A DNA stretch of 64,000 nucleotides from Dipteronia dyeriana (taxonomy: Eukaryota > Streptophyta > Magnoliopsida > Sapindales > Sapindaceae), in NCBI GenBank assembly GCA_032871835.1, contig CM065297.1, positions 89,425,052 through 89,489,051 on the forward strand. Direction: 5' to 3'. The position numbers and the translations under genes were made by a program. Position 1 is the first letter of the stretch. Each line of letters starts with the position of its first letter. The notes beneath the pieces were generated by a model, which was not told the origin of the DNA, made no database searches, and was given only the letters and a program-made list of their open reading frames with translations. Below are positions 50,154 through 61,260 of this stretch, one piece after another.

Positions 50154-50840
50154 TAGGGGTGTACAAAAAACCGTCAAACCGAGCTAAACCGAACCAAACC
50201 GACCAACCCAACCCATAAAGTTTGGGTTTGTTCGATTATAAATATAAAAAATGGACGGATTGGTTTGTCTTTTGGACAAATCAGTTAAAGGTGGTTTAGT
50301 TTGGGTTGAGTGAAATAATTCACCAACCCAAACCAAACCACACATTATAGAAAGTAAAACTAAAATATAAAATTCACATACGTTTTCTATTCAATCTCTG
50401 TTTTATAACTTTTACCAGTTACTTTAAGCTTTTATAGTTTATTTATTTGTTTTGATACAATTCTTCTGATTGATTGATGTACTAGAGTTTTACAAGCATA
50501 GATGCTATCACACATGTCTTTAATTGGTAATTACTCATTTGATTTTTTTGTACTTCCTTTATATATATACACACACTTAATATTTAATGTTATGATTATT
50601 TTTTAAAATATTTTTTATAATATAATACCAAAAAATAAAAGATTTTTGAATTCAAATCTAAACCAGTAAACCAATCCAAACCAACCCGACCTTTTTTGGT
50701 TTGGTTTGGTTTGAATCGGTTTGAAAAATCAAATTGGTTTGGATTGGGTTGAAATATAGCCAACCGATCCATATTAGTTTGGTTTGGTTTGACATTGAGC
50801 CTCAACCCAACCCAAACCAAACCGAAAATGCACACCCCTA
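50154..50840. mobile_element. hAT-type non-autonomous element, perfect 8-bp TSD
   Basis: Ends TAGGGGTGTACA (50154) and TGCACACCCCTA (to 50840) are flanked by identical octamers AGTACCAT at 50146-50153 and 50841-50848. An 8-bp duplication with TAGGGGTG termini is diagnostic of hAT elements. The subterminal regions are rich in GGTTTGGTTTGG / CCAAACC motifs in both orientations, typical of transposase-binding repeats in this group. 687 bp, no transposase. The minus-strand ORF 50596-50835 is an artefact of these repeats. Confidence 0.88.
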
Positions 50841-51111
50841 AGTACCATGTTCAAATAGTATTCTATCTTTTTTATAATAAAAACCGAAAATTTCAACTTA
50901 TTAGTCAACTTATTCAAATGGTTAGAGCTAAATAATGATCAATTAAATACTACAAATAAAAATGTTCCAATTGTCAATAAATTACATATTTTATCTATTA
51001 TTTTCTAAATATCAGTTGTATTATCAAAATAATGGTATTTCCTTTTGTATGGACTTAATGGTAATTTTTTAAAATATGTCAATGGTAATGTATTAATGAT
51101 AATGTTTTTGT

Positions 51112-51343
51112 GCACATCACCTCTTAGCAGAGCTGGTAGTGCACATCCCTTCCACATATGTGGTAAGGGGTTCAAATCCCACCGTGCAAATTTTACAAGC
51201 ATGTGTGGGGAGTTTTCTTCCCGGGTTATAGGAAGTAGTTATCTCCCTTTATGAGAATAGATATCCGGACCGCACATGTACTGTTTGATCTCGGCAGGTC
51301 CCGGTAGTCCTATTGTAATAGTTATTGTAATATTTTTTTTAAA
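51112..51343 (+). mobile_element. tRNA-derived SINE with perfect 17-bp TSD
   Basis: The head contains a polymerase III A box TAGCAGAGCTGGTAG (about 51125) and B box GGTTCAAATCC (about 51169), spaced as in a tRNA gene. A tRNA-unrelated body and a T/A-rich tail (TTGTAATATTTTTTTT) follow. The 17-mer AATGATAATGTTTTTGT at 51095-51111 is repeated exactly at 51344-51360, as expected from LINE-driven retroposition. The 232-bp length suits plant SINEs. The T-ending tail recalls Au-type SINEs (inference). Confidence 0.9.
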
Positions 51344-51499
51344 AATGATAATGTTTTTGTATGTATTAAAATAATAAGTTTAAATGGTTACACATTAAAA
51401 CATTAATTATTACATTCAATTTAATAGATTATTTCTCTAAATATATGAAATTCACTCATATTTTTTAGTAATAAATAATTTTTTTATAAGATAATAAAA

Positions 51500-52076
51500 A
51501 AACTATTGCTAATCAAGAGACAATCACGTAACTAATGAGATAGTACATGAATTCTCTTAACCAATCTTATAATTGATTATTATTATTATTTTAAATTATT
51601 ACCTTATTTTGTTAAGTTTAAAAGACAAGTCATAATTTTTTCCCAACAATAAATTCTTATTAATCAGTTCTTTTTTTAAGAATTGTTAATTGGTTGTAAT
51701 ATTTCAAAAAAAAAAAGTATTGTTCATTAGTTATCTATATAAGTTACATTATATTATTTAGTAAGTTATTAATTGTAATAATTTTTAATAATTATTTTTT
51801 TCATAAATCAAAAATCTATTGATAATTAAGAGGCAATCACGTAACTAATGGGGTAATGAATAAATTCTCTTAACCAATCTCATAACTGATTTTTAATTAT
51901 TAAGTATTTTTTTTTGAAGTATTACATTATTTGGTAATTTTAAAAGTAAGCCATAATTTTATTTTATTTTATTTTGTGCCAACAAGACATAAATCCGTAT
52001 TAATTAATTTATTTTTAAGTATTGTTAATTAGCTATCTATATAATTTATATTATAATATTTAGTAAGTTATTGCAA
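51500..52076. repeat. Two-copy tandem duplication, ~310-bp period
   Basis: Unit 1 (about 51500-51775) and unit 2 (about 51815-52076) share CAATCACGTAACTAATG, AATTCTCTTAACCAATCT and TTAGCTATCTATATAA-like blocks in the same order. Neither codes. Confidence 0.6.
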
Positions 52077-54743
52077 TCCTGAACCAAATGAGCACGATAT
52101 GGTGTTATTTTATAGGCAAATAAAGGAAAGTTTATAGGACAGAAAATGAAGAGTTTATTAGTTGTTTACAAAGATTTTTTTTTAATGAATATTAATGGAA
52201 GGCAATTGAAGCAACAAAACGGAAAATGTGGAGTTTATTAGTTGTTTACAAAGAGTTTTTTGTTTTTTGTTTTTCTACGAATATTAACAGAAAGCAGTAA
52301 GAAGATAGAACCACTATATTAGTTATCGACATTAATGGACTCAGCCTCAAAGTATGACACGTGGCATCAAGAGCTCTAGTGTTACATATTATAGTTTGGG
52401 TAGTGTCAACCTTTACGCATATATTGACAACTAAAAATTTATTAATAGTAGAAAATATTTATTATAAATGTATATTTATTGTATTGATTAAAATAATAAA
52501 TGCAATTAATAGTTTTTATTTTAAGAATCATTTTAGTTGTTAACGTGTCCTTAGGTCATATGTTAATACTGTCTTTATAGTTTATAGCCCGTATGATGTG
52601 CGAACATTATTTATATTTTAAAATTTGTTCGTATTCTTTACTTTTTCTTTCATCGTAACACTTATAAATTTTTAAGAATTAAAAATTTAACAATTTCGTA
52701 AAAAGTTAGATTTATTATTGAACTTAATATCATTTGAATCTATTTAAAAATCAATGAAAATAAATAAATTATTATTATTATTATTATTATTATCATCATC
52801 ATCATTATTATTATTATTATTATACATTTGTAATGTATTAGAAATATAAAAATATAATTTTGGTCAATTTAATTAAATAATAGTATTTTTATTGGTATGA
52901 GAAAATTTTACACCACATGTTGACCTGATATAGCTTTGGATTTAAATTCTTATTAATATTATCATCATCAATAATATACACTATTGCTCTATTCACACTT
53001 ATATATATATATTTAAGAATATTAAAAACTATTTAAAATTCTTTTGGCATTCTTTTAAATTTTTTATCATATAATAATAATAATAATAAATTTGATAACG
53101 ATTACGTTATATTGTTTTACGGTTGCGGTACATCGTGCATGATGTAAACTAGTATATTTAAAATCAAACTCCACCGGTCCATCCAATTTAATAACAATTC
53201 CAACATTTACTTCAAAAAAAAAAAATTGTAACAATTGTCATTCATTTGTTGATTTTGGTATGTTGTAAAAAAGGAACTTAGGATTTTGATTGATGGGTAA
53301 TTGTTTTTGATTGATCATTTGCATATGGGTTGATTAATAAAGATACATTAATTAATTAATTAGGAGGAGCTTAGGGAGTTAGTGAAAATTGCGAGTCTCT
53401 TTTTACAAGGGCAACTATATATGTGGACTTTCTTGTAGACTGAAGTCTTTAGGAGACATAAACATATGGGCAGTTGTAATGTTGTATTGTAGTGAAGACC
53501 ATTTCTTTGACTTTGACCAAGTCATTCGCAAGACCAAGTCAGCCCCCCATCTATTACATCATATAATTAATCCGCTATATCAAAAATATAAGATTTCTAT
53601 ACCAAATAATAATGTTATAATTATCGATCGGCTTTCTTCGTTTATGATTTTTGAAGGCAATGGCGGCGCATCTCATTTGGGGATTTAATTTTAGGGTTAG
53701 AGTTGGGGTTTGATGAAATATAAGAATTGTTTTTTGTTAATTAGATATTTTTAGTAATAATTTAATTATATAAGGTTCTTTTAGGAAATTAATATTTATC
53801 ACTTAATGATCAGGTGAAAAGTAATAAATTTTAACTTTTTAATTTAAGTTGATATTAATTTAATTTGAGATATAAATTAAAAAGAAACGGACAAATCTAA
53901 TTAATTTGAAATTTAAGGTGAAAAAAAAGCAGCTTAGTATAATCTAGTTGTACACTTGTATAGCTAGCTATAAACCATTATACGATTAAAATTAGCAACA
54001 TATATCGTTAAAAATTGAATAAGGACTGAAATCTGAACTTAAATGATATGTTTTTTTTTTCTTCTCACATCTGGATGTATCAACACTTTTGTTTTTTAAA
54101 AGTAAAATTGTTTGAAAATAAGTAATTTTATATTTATACCCATGTTAAACAATTATACATATAATATGGAATAAAAACAATCTAAAAATAATAATTATAT
54201 ATGAATACATATGATCACGATCTACTTCTTCGATTACAAACAATCTTTATTTTTACTAAGAAAAGAAAAAGTTTTTTTTTTAAAATAAAAGTGGCAGTAA
54301 GAAAACTCACACAAAACACTCTAAAAATAATAATATTTAAAATATTAATATTAAACACCAATATGAGAAATGATTATTTTTAAAGCTATTTAAAATAAAC
54401 AATATATTAAAATAAAGATTCTATACTATATATAATTATGATGAAATTGAAAATACGTTATTTATAGATGATAGTATCGGAAAAAAAGATTTGGATTGCA
54501 TTTAATCCAATTCAATGATTTGTAATTAAATAAAAAGTTAGGATTTTTTACATTTTATTTTAAGTTGTTTTTTGGTATTTTTATGTTGTTTGGCTACTTA
54601 AAAAAAATAAACAAAACAACTTAATAATTATGATTTACACCCATAAAGTTTTAAGTGGAAAAAACAAATAACCCCTTACAACTATGTTAACTTTTGGTCA
54701 TTAAATAAATAGTGTTACATAATATCAGTTTAAACCTTGTGAC

Positions 54744-54782
<39 letters not shown>

Positions 54783-55027
54783 TTACTTTAACATCCAACC
54801 ATCCATTATACTCCTTATTAGATTGTTAATGAATACAGTCGTTCATGAAAACAAATTTTGAACCCAAAATTCAAGTATTAAAAATTCAGATTGGTTATCA
54901 ATGACAGAAATCATAAAAAAAAAAAAACATTCTCATGAATAACGATTTCAACAAACATGATATTAGTACATCATTAACTAGAACATATACAACATAACAG
55001 AAATTAAGAAAGAAAAAAAAAATAATC
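52077..55027. other. AT-rich intergenic with microsatellites
   Basis: A ~75-bp segment containing GAGTTTATTAGTTGTTTACA is duplicated at about 52150 and 52231. A (TTA)n/(TCA)n microsatellite lies at about 52770-52832 and a (TA)n tract at about 54750-54777. The plus-strand ORF 53389-53688 has no recognisable domain and is not called. Confidence 0.55.
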
Positions 55028-55297
55028 TCATTCTCTTTTCTGGTTCGGTTCAAAGCCTTCGAGACGCCTGTACAAACGGTTTACGTGATCTATCAAAGAG
55101 TAGATCTGATCCGCAAGACCTATAACTTCCATTTCGAGTTGCAAGACACGCGTCTCACGATCATGTAATCTGGCGTTTTCGACCACTCATTGACGATGTA
55201 GATCCCTGCAACGACGACACTCGTCCTCCAACGCCCTTTCCATAATAAAGATCTGATCTTTCTTCAACAACATAGGGTCTATGTCTCTAGAATCCAT
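55028..55297 (-). pseudogene. Small coiled-coil protein gene, one internal TGA
   Basis: A 90-codon frame runs from an ATG at 55297 (MDSRDIDPMLLKKDQ) to a TGA at 55030-55028. It is open except for one TGA at codon 37 (55189-55187). Both halves are rich in Glu, Arg, Leu and Gln with heptad-like spacing (VVENARLHDRETRVLQLEME, then IDHVNRLYRRLEGFEP), predicting a single helical coiled coil. A TATA box (TATATAAATA) is at 55352-55343, 46 bases upstream. Composition is clearly less AT-rich than the neighbourhood. A CGA-to-TGA transition would explain the stop. No family is recognised; the product and any role are unknown. Confidence 0.5.
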
Positions 55298-55342
55298 CCT
55301 TCTAGGTTTTGTCTAACTGAAATGAATAGTAAAGTAGACTCG

Positions 55343-55352
55343 TATTTATATA
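55343..55352 (-). promoter_or_regulatory. TATA box of the small coiled-coil gene
   Basis: TATATAAATA on the minus strand, 46 bases before the ATG at 55297. This predicts transcription start near 55315-55320 and a very short leader. Confidence 0.45.
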
Positions 55353-56675
55353 GGATTAGGATCCTATTGTTGTTCCTTGTTTTTCCTAGGCATTTTTCAA
55401 GTGTAATTAAAATTCTAGGTTGGATAAGAGAGAAAATATTTATTAATTTATGACCATGTATTTTTTATTTTTAATTTTGCTTATGTATATTAGATTATGA
55501 AAAGTCAAGGAAAAACAAGACAAGGAGAGGATCATGACCCATTCACATATGATTTGATTATTTCATGTATTTAATGATTTATGAGTATTTCAAGATAGTG
55601 ATTGTTGAGTAATTAATGGTTTAACGAATTTTCATTACATACATTGAATGTTAATTTATACATTAAATAAAATCGTGACCACAGACCATTGATTTAACTG
55701 AAGCATATAACCTGTCACACCAATGTGTTGATCGTAACACACCAACAGTGTGCTATGCAACTCAGTAGTGTGCGTAACACTCCGTTGTTCGTAACCATTT
55801 TTTTTTCAGAATCTGTCCCTCTCATTTTGATTGTGTGTGAACTATTGAAATGGATCTAATTTCCCAAACGTGATGATAACTCATAAGGTTACCATGATCA
55901 TGAGTCACTTTCCAGTGCAGGATCTAGCTCAAATTGTTCGTGCGAGATCATACACAATTTATATGTAATCGTGCCTAACTTAGCACGATCACATCAAATC
56001 ATATGTAATCACACAAACTCACATGCGATCACATGTAACTTATATGTGATCACATACCATTCACATGCGATCACATTAAAAATTATAGTTTTGTTTTATC
56101 ATGATCACATGTAACTTATATGCGATATATATTATAAACATGTGATCATATGATACTCATGTACGATCACATGATCTTGTACAAACAATTCTTGTGGGAT
56201 CCCGCACTTGATACCTGCCACTATTATCATAGATGATATTTTATTCAAACATAAATGGAGTATGCATCAAAAGATGTTATTATATGACATTACCAAGAAG
56301 ACTGAACAACCCAATAGCATGCATGGAGTTATTATTATACTATTAACCAGACCAATGACATACAATATTCGACTTTTTTAACATGTTTTCAATGGAACTT
56401 TGTAATTTCACTATTAAAAAAAAGGTTTATGATATTATTAAAGACTTCCATGATTTTTTTTAAAACAACCGAATCTTTGTCAAAGAATTATTAAGTCTAA
56501 TTGATATTTCAAGTATCTGTCAAAGATTTATTAATTCTTATTGATATTTTAAGTTTGTTACAAAAATGATTGTTATGCATTTATGAATTCAAATATTTAA
56601 ATACTCTATATAATATGACTATACCATTTCGGTCATGATCATATAAATATTTATGCAATCACAAAAGCTATGAAT
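55353..56675. other. Intergenic with GATCACATG-rich segment
   Basis: No gene is supported. Between about 55930 and 56190 the motif GATCACATG and variants (TGTGATCACAT, GCGATCACAT) recur about ten times, alternating with ACTTATATG, a degenerate minisatellite with internal dyad symmetry. Confidence 0.5.
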
Positions 56676-56886
56676 TTTTTTTAATCGGCTTATTAAAGGG
56701 TCCATGAAGGCCAGAATAGGAGAACATAACAAACCGGCCAACCACCAACAGGAAAGCAGCGAGACACAACAAGAACCAAGAAAAAGAAAAAAAACGACAC
56801 CCAATATTATAACAAAACAACACAGAGAAAACGAGCCATCTCAGAAAACATTCCACTCCAATCTATCCCCAAGAGAAGGATTCTAA
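56676..56886 (-). mobile_element. Possible 5'-truncated LINE 3' end
   Basis: On the minus strand the segment is GT-rich, ends TTTAATAAGCCGATT, and is followed by an A8 run (56676-56683), resembling a LINE 3' UTR with a short tail. No reverse transcriptase is included and no target duplication was fixed. ORFs in it (for example 56704-56886 plus) look spurious. Confidence 0.25.
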
Positions 56887-56918
56887 ATGAATCTATTACA
56901 GAAATGGTTGTCATGCAT

Positions 56919-57876
56919 TTAACAATGCAATTCTACAGGCTCTTGACTTTGTACAGACTCACCATCCACACTTAAAAGCCCACTATCCTGACTATCATTA
57001 AAACTACTTCCCATTGTAACAGTATCATTTTGTTTTGACTTTGATGACCAATTAGACGATTCGTCCATGGGTGTCTTCGAAGTCACCACATCAAGTCTCT
57101 GTAAACAAACAAAAATACATAACAGGCAAACAAGATCAATTAATGTCATAAACAATACTCGCAATTATAACTAACTTACGTATAGAAATCATTGTACCAC
57201 AAGAATGGTGGTTTCGATATTATCAACCTTGCCCTTCATGATAACTTAGGTCAACCCATAAATCATCTCCAGGAGCTCTTTCACCTGGTCAACAGGAACT
57301 TGTACGACAAAAAACTATGTTATATACAAAACAACCCAAAACAAATGTCCAAATAAAATTTCGTAAGAAAATGAGTAACTTTACAACTCACGAATTTTAT
57401 GTGTTCAGGCACCGGTGGGTAGGTAGTGTCCTTGGGTATCTGTTGTAGTTGCCATGTGCATCTGAACCCCTTACAACACATGAGGGGGAGTGCCAAAGGT
57501 GGTACCTCAACATTTCTGATGGAATTACAGTTTAATTCACCCTTCTCAGATTTAAAATCAAAAAATTAAGAACAATTTCAATGTTAGTAAAAACCAAATC
57601 CGTTACTAGTATTTATCCCATGGTACATCAAGACTGAAAAAGGATAATTCAACATTTTTTCAAAAATTACCTCAATAAATTGTTCGTATCCACATGAAGA
57701 TGATTCTTCTTAACATCACGAGGTCCTAGCTGTTTCCATGCCTTGATTCGACATTTTTCCGATCGTAACCCACCCAGAACTTCCTCCTCAGCCATTCCGA
57801 CATCCTGCTGTTCTGTGATCCGTTGACCATTTTTCTTTCCATGTTTTTTCATTATATTTGATGATGGGAACAACAA
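56919..57876 (-). pseudogene. Partial duplicate of the PMD-gene 3' half
   Basis: Parallels the downstream exons of the gene at 59267-63923. One exon (57541-57392, 150 nt, WQLQQIPKDTTYPPVPEHIK) has the same length as its counterpart (60779-60630, LLEIPKDCPYIPVPDHIKF). A segment near 57290-57190 (QVKELLEMI) and a last exon containing VVTSKTPMDESSNW and ending at 56919 follow. An upstream ORF from an ATG at 57876 (MLFPSSNIMKKHGKKNG) ends in a donor-like GAG-GTAATT at 57671 but does not join the next exon in phase. The acceptor of the third exon appears mutated. It is probably a non-functional segmental duplicate. Confidence 0.5.
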
Positions 57877-57965
57877 TGACGTGGTGATTAGTGTTGTATT
57901 TAGGGATTGAATTTGTGAATCGAAGACAAAGAGAGGCTACATGTTTTTTGAAGTAAACAAATTGG

Positions 57966-57996
<31 letters not shown>

Positions 57997-58429
57997 TCGG
58001 CTTTGCATTGAAAACTGTTTTAATAATAAATTTTAGGGTTGTGCAACCGTTACACATGACATTGTTTTCAATTCAGACCAATCCATGTCAACTGAATTGA
58101 CCAATAGAAAGGAAACATTTTAAGAAATTGAATATAAAAAGTTTAAAGGTAAGAGATCTGTAATCAGTATCAATTAGTACAATCTATACAGGTTGTGCAT
58201 GCGTTACACATGGCTATGTCTTAAATTCCGACCAACCTATATCAACTGAAACGATCAATACAAAGAAAATATTTTAAAAAGTTGAATATGAAGAGTTTGA
58301 AGATAAGAGATCCATAATCAGTAAATTAGTACAAAATTATATTGATTTATTTAGAACAAGATTCTGATCACATACAATTTATTATTAGAGGTTGATATAC
58401 TTACACTTGATTAATATACTGACCATCAT
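57877..58429. repeat. Two-copy tandem duplication, ~155-bp period
   Basis: Blocks GGTTGTGCAWSCGTTACACATG, TCAACTGAA and AAGAGATCYRTAATCAGTA recur in order at about 58034-58185 and 58186-58340. A (TA)n tract lies at about 57968-57994. Confidence 0.55.
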
Positions 58430-59200
58430 GAAAACCATGTGACTATCAAAATAATAATGCGCGCAAAGGTAATAAGATTGTGATCACACAAAATTTTAAT
58501 AAAACGATCCTGATAACATAAAGTTGTCTTAAAAAGATTCGGATCACATAATTTTTTTTATTTTAGGTTGATATATTTATGCTTATATAATAATGTGCAC
58601 AAAGATACTACCTTTGTGATAACAAAAAGTTTTCATAATAAGACTTTGATGACATAAAGTTCATAAATTTAGGTGTTATACTTAATAATATACTGATCAT
58701 TGTTGCACAATATATGATTACCAAAATAATAATGCGAGTAAAGTTACTAACTTTCTGATCACATGAAGTTTTTATAAAACAACTCCGAACGCATAATGTT
58801 TATAATTTTAGGTGGATATATTTACACTTAAATAATATACTGATCATCACTATACAATATGTGACTACCAAAACAATAACGCGCGTAAAGATACTAACTT
58901 TCTGATCACATAAAGTTCATAATTTTTAGGTTCACATATTTATACTTAAATGAAATTATGATCATCATTACACAATATGTGACTACCAAATTAATAATGC
59001 GTGCAGAGATATTAACTTTGTGAAAATAGAAAGATTTAAATACTATGATTCTGATCACATAAAGATTATAATTTTAGGTTCATATAATTATACTTAAAAT
59101 AATATACTGAGCAACATTACACAATATGTGACTATCAAAATAATAATGTGCGCACAGATACTAAGTTTCTTATCACATAAAGTTTTTCTAACCATAATAA
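58430..59200. repeat. Degenerate tandem array beside the PMD pseudogene
   Basis: The landmark TGTGACTACCAAAATAATAA followed by TGCGCGYAAAGATACTAAC and TGATCACATAAAGTT recurs near 58438, 58710, 58858, 58978 and 59128, with a partial copy near 58590. Spacings alternate around 120 and 150 bases. It is AT-rich and non-coding, and lies directly 3' of the PMD pseudogene's last exon. Confidence 0.65.
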
Positions 59201-59359
59201 TAGGTAGAAAAGTATGTGATCAGACGGTCTATAAGACAAAATAGTTGTAGCAACTCTTACACAACACTATAGTCTAGATGACTTCCTTGGGGTGACTACC
59301 TTTTTGGCGTTGCCTTTATCTGTTTTCCTAACCTTCTCATTTGTATCTACACCTTGCAA

Positions 59360-59720
59360 AATGTCCTTGCTCTTATTCGGTTTGGGAGACTGCTATAGGT
59401 TATCGTCGGGTGCACCTTGTACAATGTCCTTGCTCTTCTTCTGTCTAAGAGACTGCTTTAGGTTTTTGTTGGGTGCATCACAGTCTAGAATGTCTTTTCT
59501 CTTCTTTGGTATGAGAGCCTGTTTGAGGTTATTGTTAGGTGCATCACTTTCTACAGTGCCTTTTCTTTTTATTGGTTTCGGAACTTGCTGTAGGTTCTCC
59601 TTGGCTGCAGCGCTGTCAATATTTCAAAACTTGCCTTAGGTTCTTATTGGCTGCATCACTCTCTTGAATTCCTTTTTCTTTGGATTGGGAGCTTCAAGTT
59701 GGTTATCGTCGGATGCAACA
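59360..59720 (-). repeat. ~66-bp coding minisatellite, Lys-rich repeats
   Basis: Inside the last exon of the PMD pseudogene, about five tandem units of roughly 66 bp encode variants of DAPNNNLKQALIPKKRKDI. Each unit joins an acidic/Asn part to a basic PKKRK-like cluster that would resemble a nuclear localisation signal. Confidence 0.6.
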
Positions 59721-60977
59721 GTTGATATTTTTTCTTTTTTCTTTTTTGGTTTTTTTGTTCGCTTTACCTTCTTGTTGGAAGGACCAATGGGTAAAGGTTC
59801 TAAATCTATCATGTGGTCATCACTCACTTGTTTAAGGTTCCTTTCTAACTTACCGGCAATGTCTTCGGCCTCTATCCCCATATTATCATCTCCTTTATCC
59901 TGAATCAGCTGATTCTCTTCAACAGCATCTGTGCCTGTGCCTACACAATTATTTTTAATATATATGGCCAGTGTTATTAATACAATCGAGCAACTACTAA
60001 TGACCTATTATAATAAAACAACCCAACATTACACGATGCATAATTATTTAGATAATCAAACGCACCTGTGACTGTTTTATTACCCGGTGTGTTATCAATC
60101 TTTCCCGGGGGACCTATGTCAACAAACTGGTGACGTTCCTCCTCCCTCTCTGCAGGCTCTGACTGGTGACGTTCCTCCTCACTCACTATAGGCTCACCAT
60201 TCTCACTTACAAGCCAACAATCCAGACTATTGTCAGAACTACTTCCCTCACTAACTCTTGCATATGGCTTCGATTTCCATGATGAATCAGAAGATTCGTC
60301 CATGGATGTCTTAGAAGTCACCACAACAGGTTGCTGCAAACATTTACAAAAACACATAACAGTCAAAAAAGAACAATTCCAGAAATTGTAAACAATATTG
60401 GTACTTATAAATAACATACAAATACTAATCACAATACCAGAGCAGGAGTTGTTTGGAGCTTATCGGCCTAGCCTTCCATGATAACTTTGGTCATCCCAGA
60501 AATCATAGACATGAGCACTTTCACTTGGGTAATGAGAACCTATGTGATAAAAACGTTGTTATGTACTAAACGACCTAAACAAATGTCCATATATAATTTC
60601 ATAAGAAAAAGAGCAACTAAACAACTCACAAATTTAATGTGATCAGGCACCGGTATGTAGGGGCAGTCTTTGGGTATCTCCAGTAGTTGGCATATGAATT
60701 TATGGTCCTTATGTATCATGAGGGGGAGTTTCCAAGGTGGAAATTCAACAAGGCTAATGGAATTAGGGTGAAGTTCATCCTACTTAAATTTAAAAACAAC
60801 AAAATAAGAGTAGTTTCTATGTTTGTAAAAACCAAGTCCATTACTAGTATTTATCCTATGGTACTTCCAGTCAGAAAAAGGAATATTCAACATATTCGAA
60901 TAAACTCACCTCCTCAGCAGGGTAACTTGTTGTAAAGTCCTCATTTATTGATTGACCTATTTCTTGAACAAACTACA

Positions 60978-61218
60978 TGTTGGGGTTTTTACGTAAGGGT
61001 AGCTTAGGCTCTCAAGACCTCAAGAGAAGAAACACCAAAGGTAAGATTCTAAGTGCTTGCTTACTTTGAAGAGATAGTTGCATACACTCACAACTCATGT
61101 ATAATTCTTATGAATATGTGTTATGTGTTTATATGTGTGCTTTCATGATTTGATAACTCTTCTTGAATGTTTATTTTGATCACATATTTACATTTGAATT
61201 GACATGCATTATGTGTTG

Positions 61219-61260
<42 letters not shown>

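Noticed and set aside
50596..50835. 79-codon minus-strand ORF
   Set aside because: It is made of subterminal CCAAACC repeats of the hAT element.
51115..51190. Possible tRNA gene
   Set aside because: A and B boxes are present, but no full cloverleaf is evident, and the segment is the head of a SINE bounded by a 17-bp duplication.
53389..53688. 99-codon plus-strand ORF
   Set aside because: No recognisable domain, no convincing start context, and AT-rich surroundings. It was not called, although it is the longest unexplained ORF in 52-55 kb.
56704..56886. 60-codon Gln/Lys-rich plus-strand ORF
   Set aside because: The minus strand looks like a retroposed 3' end, and the translation has biased composition without a motif.
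59292..59639. 115-codon plus-strand ORF with hydrophobic repeats
   Set aside because: It is antisense to the Lys-rich repeat exon. The minus-strand reading fits the gene's exon chain and ends TPRKSSRL.
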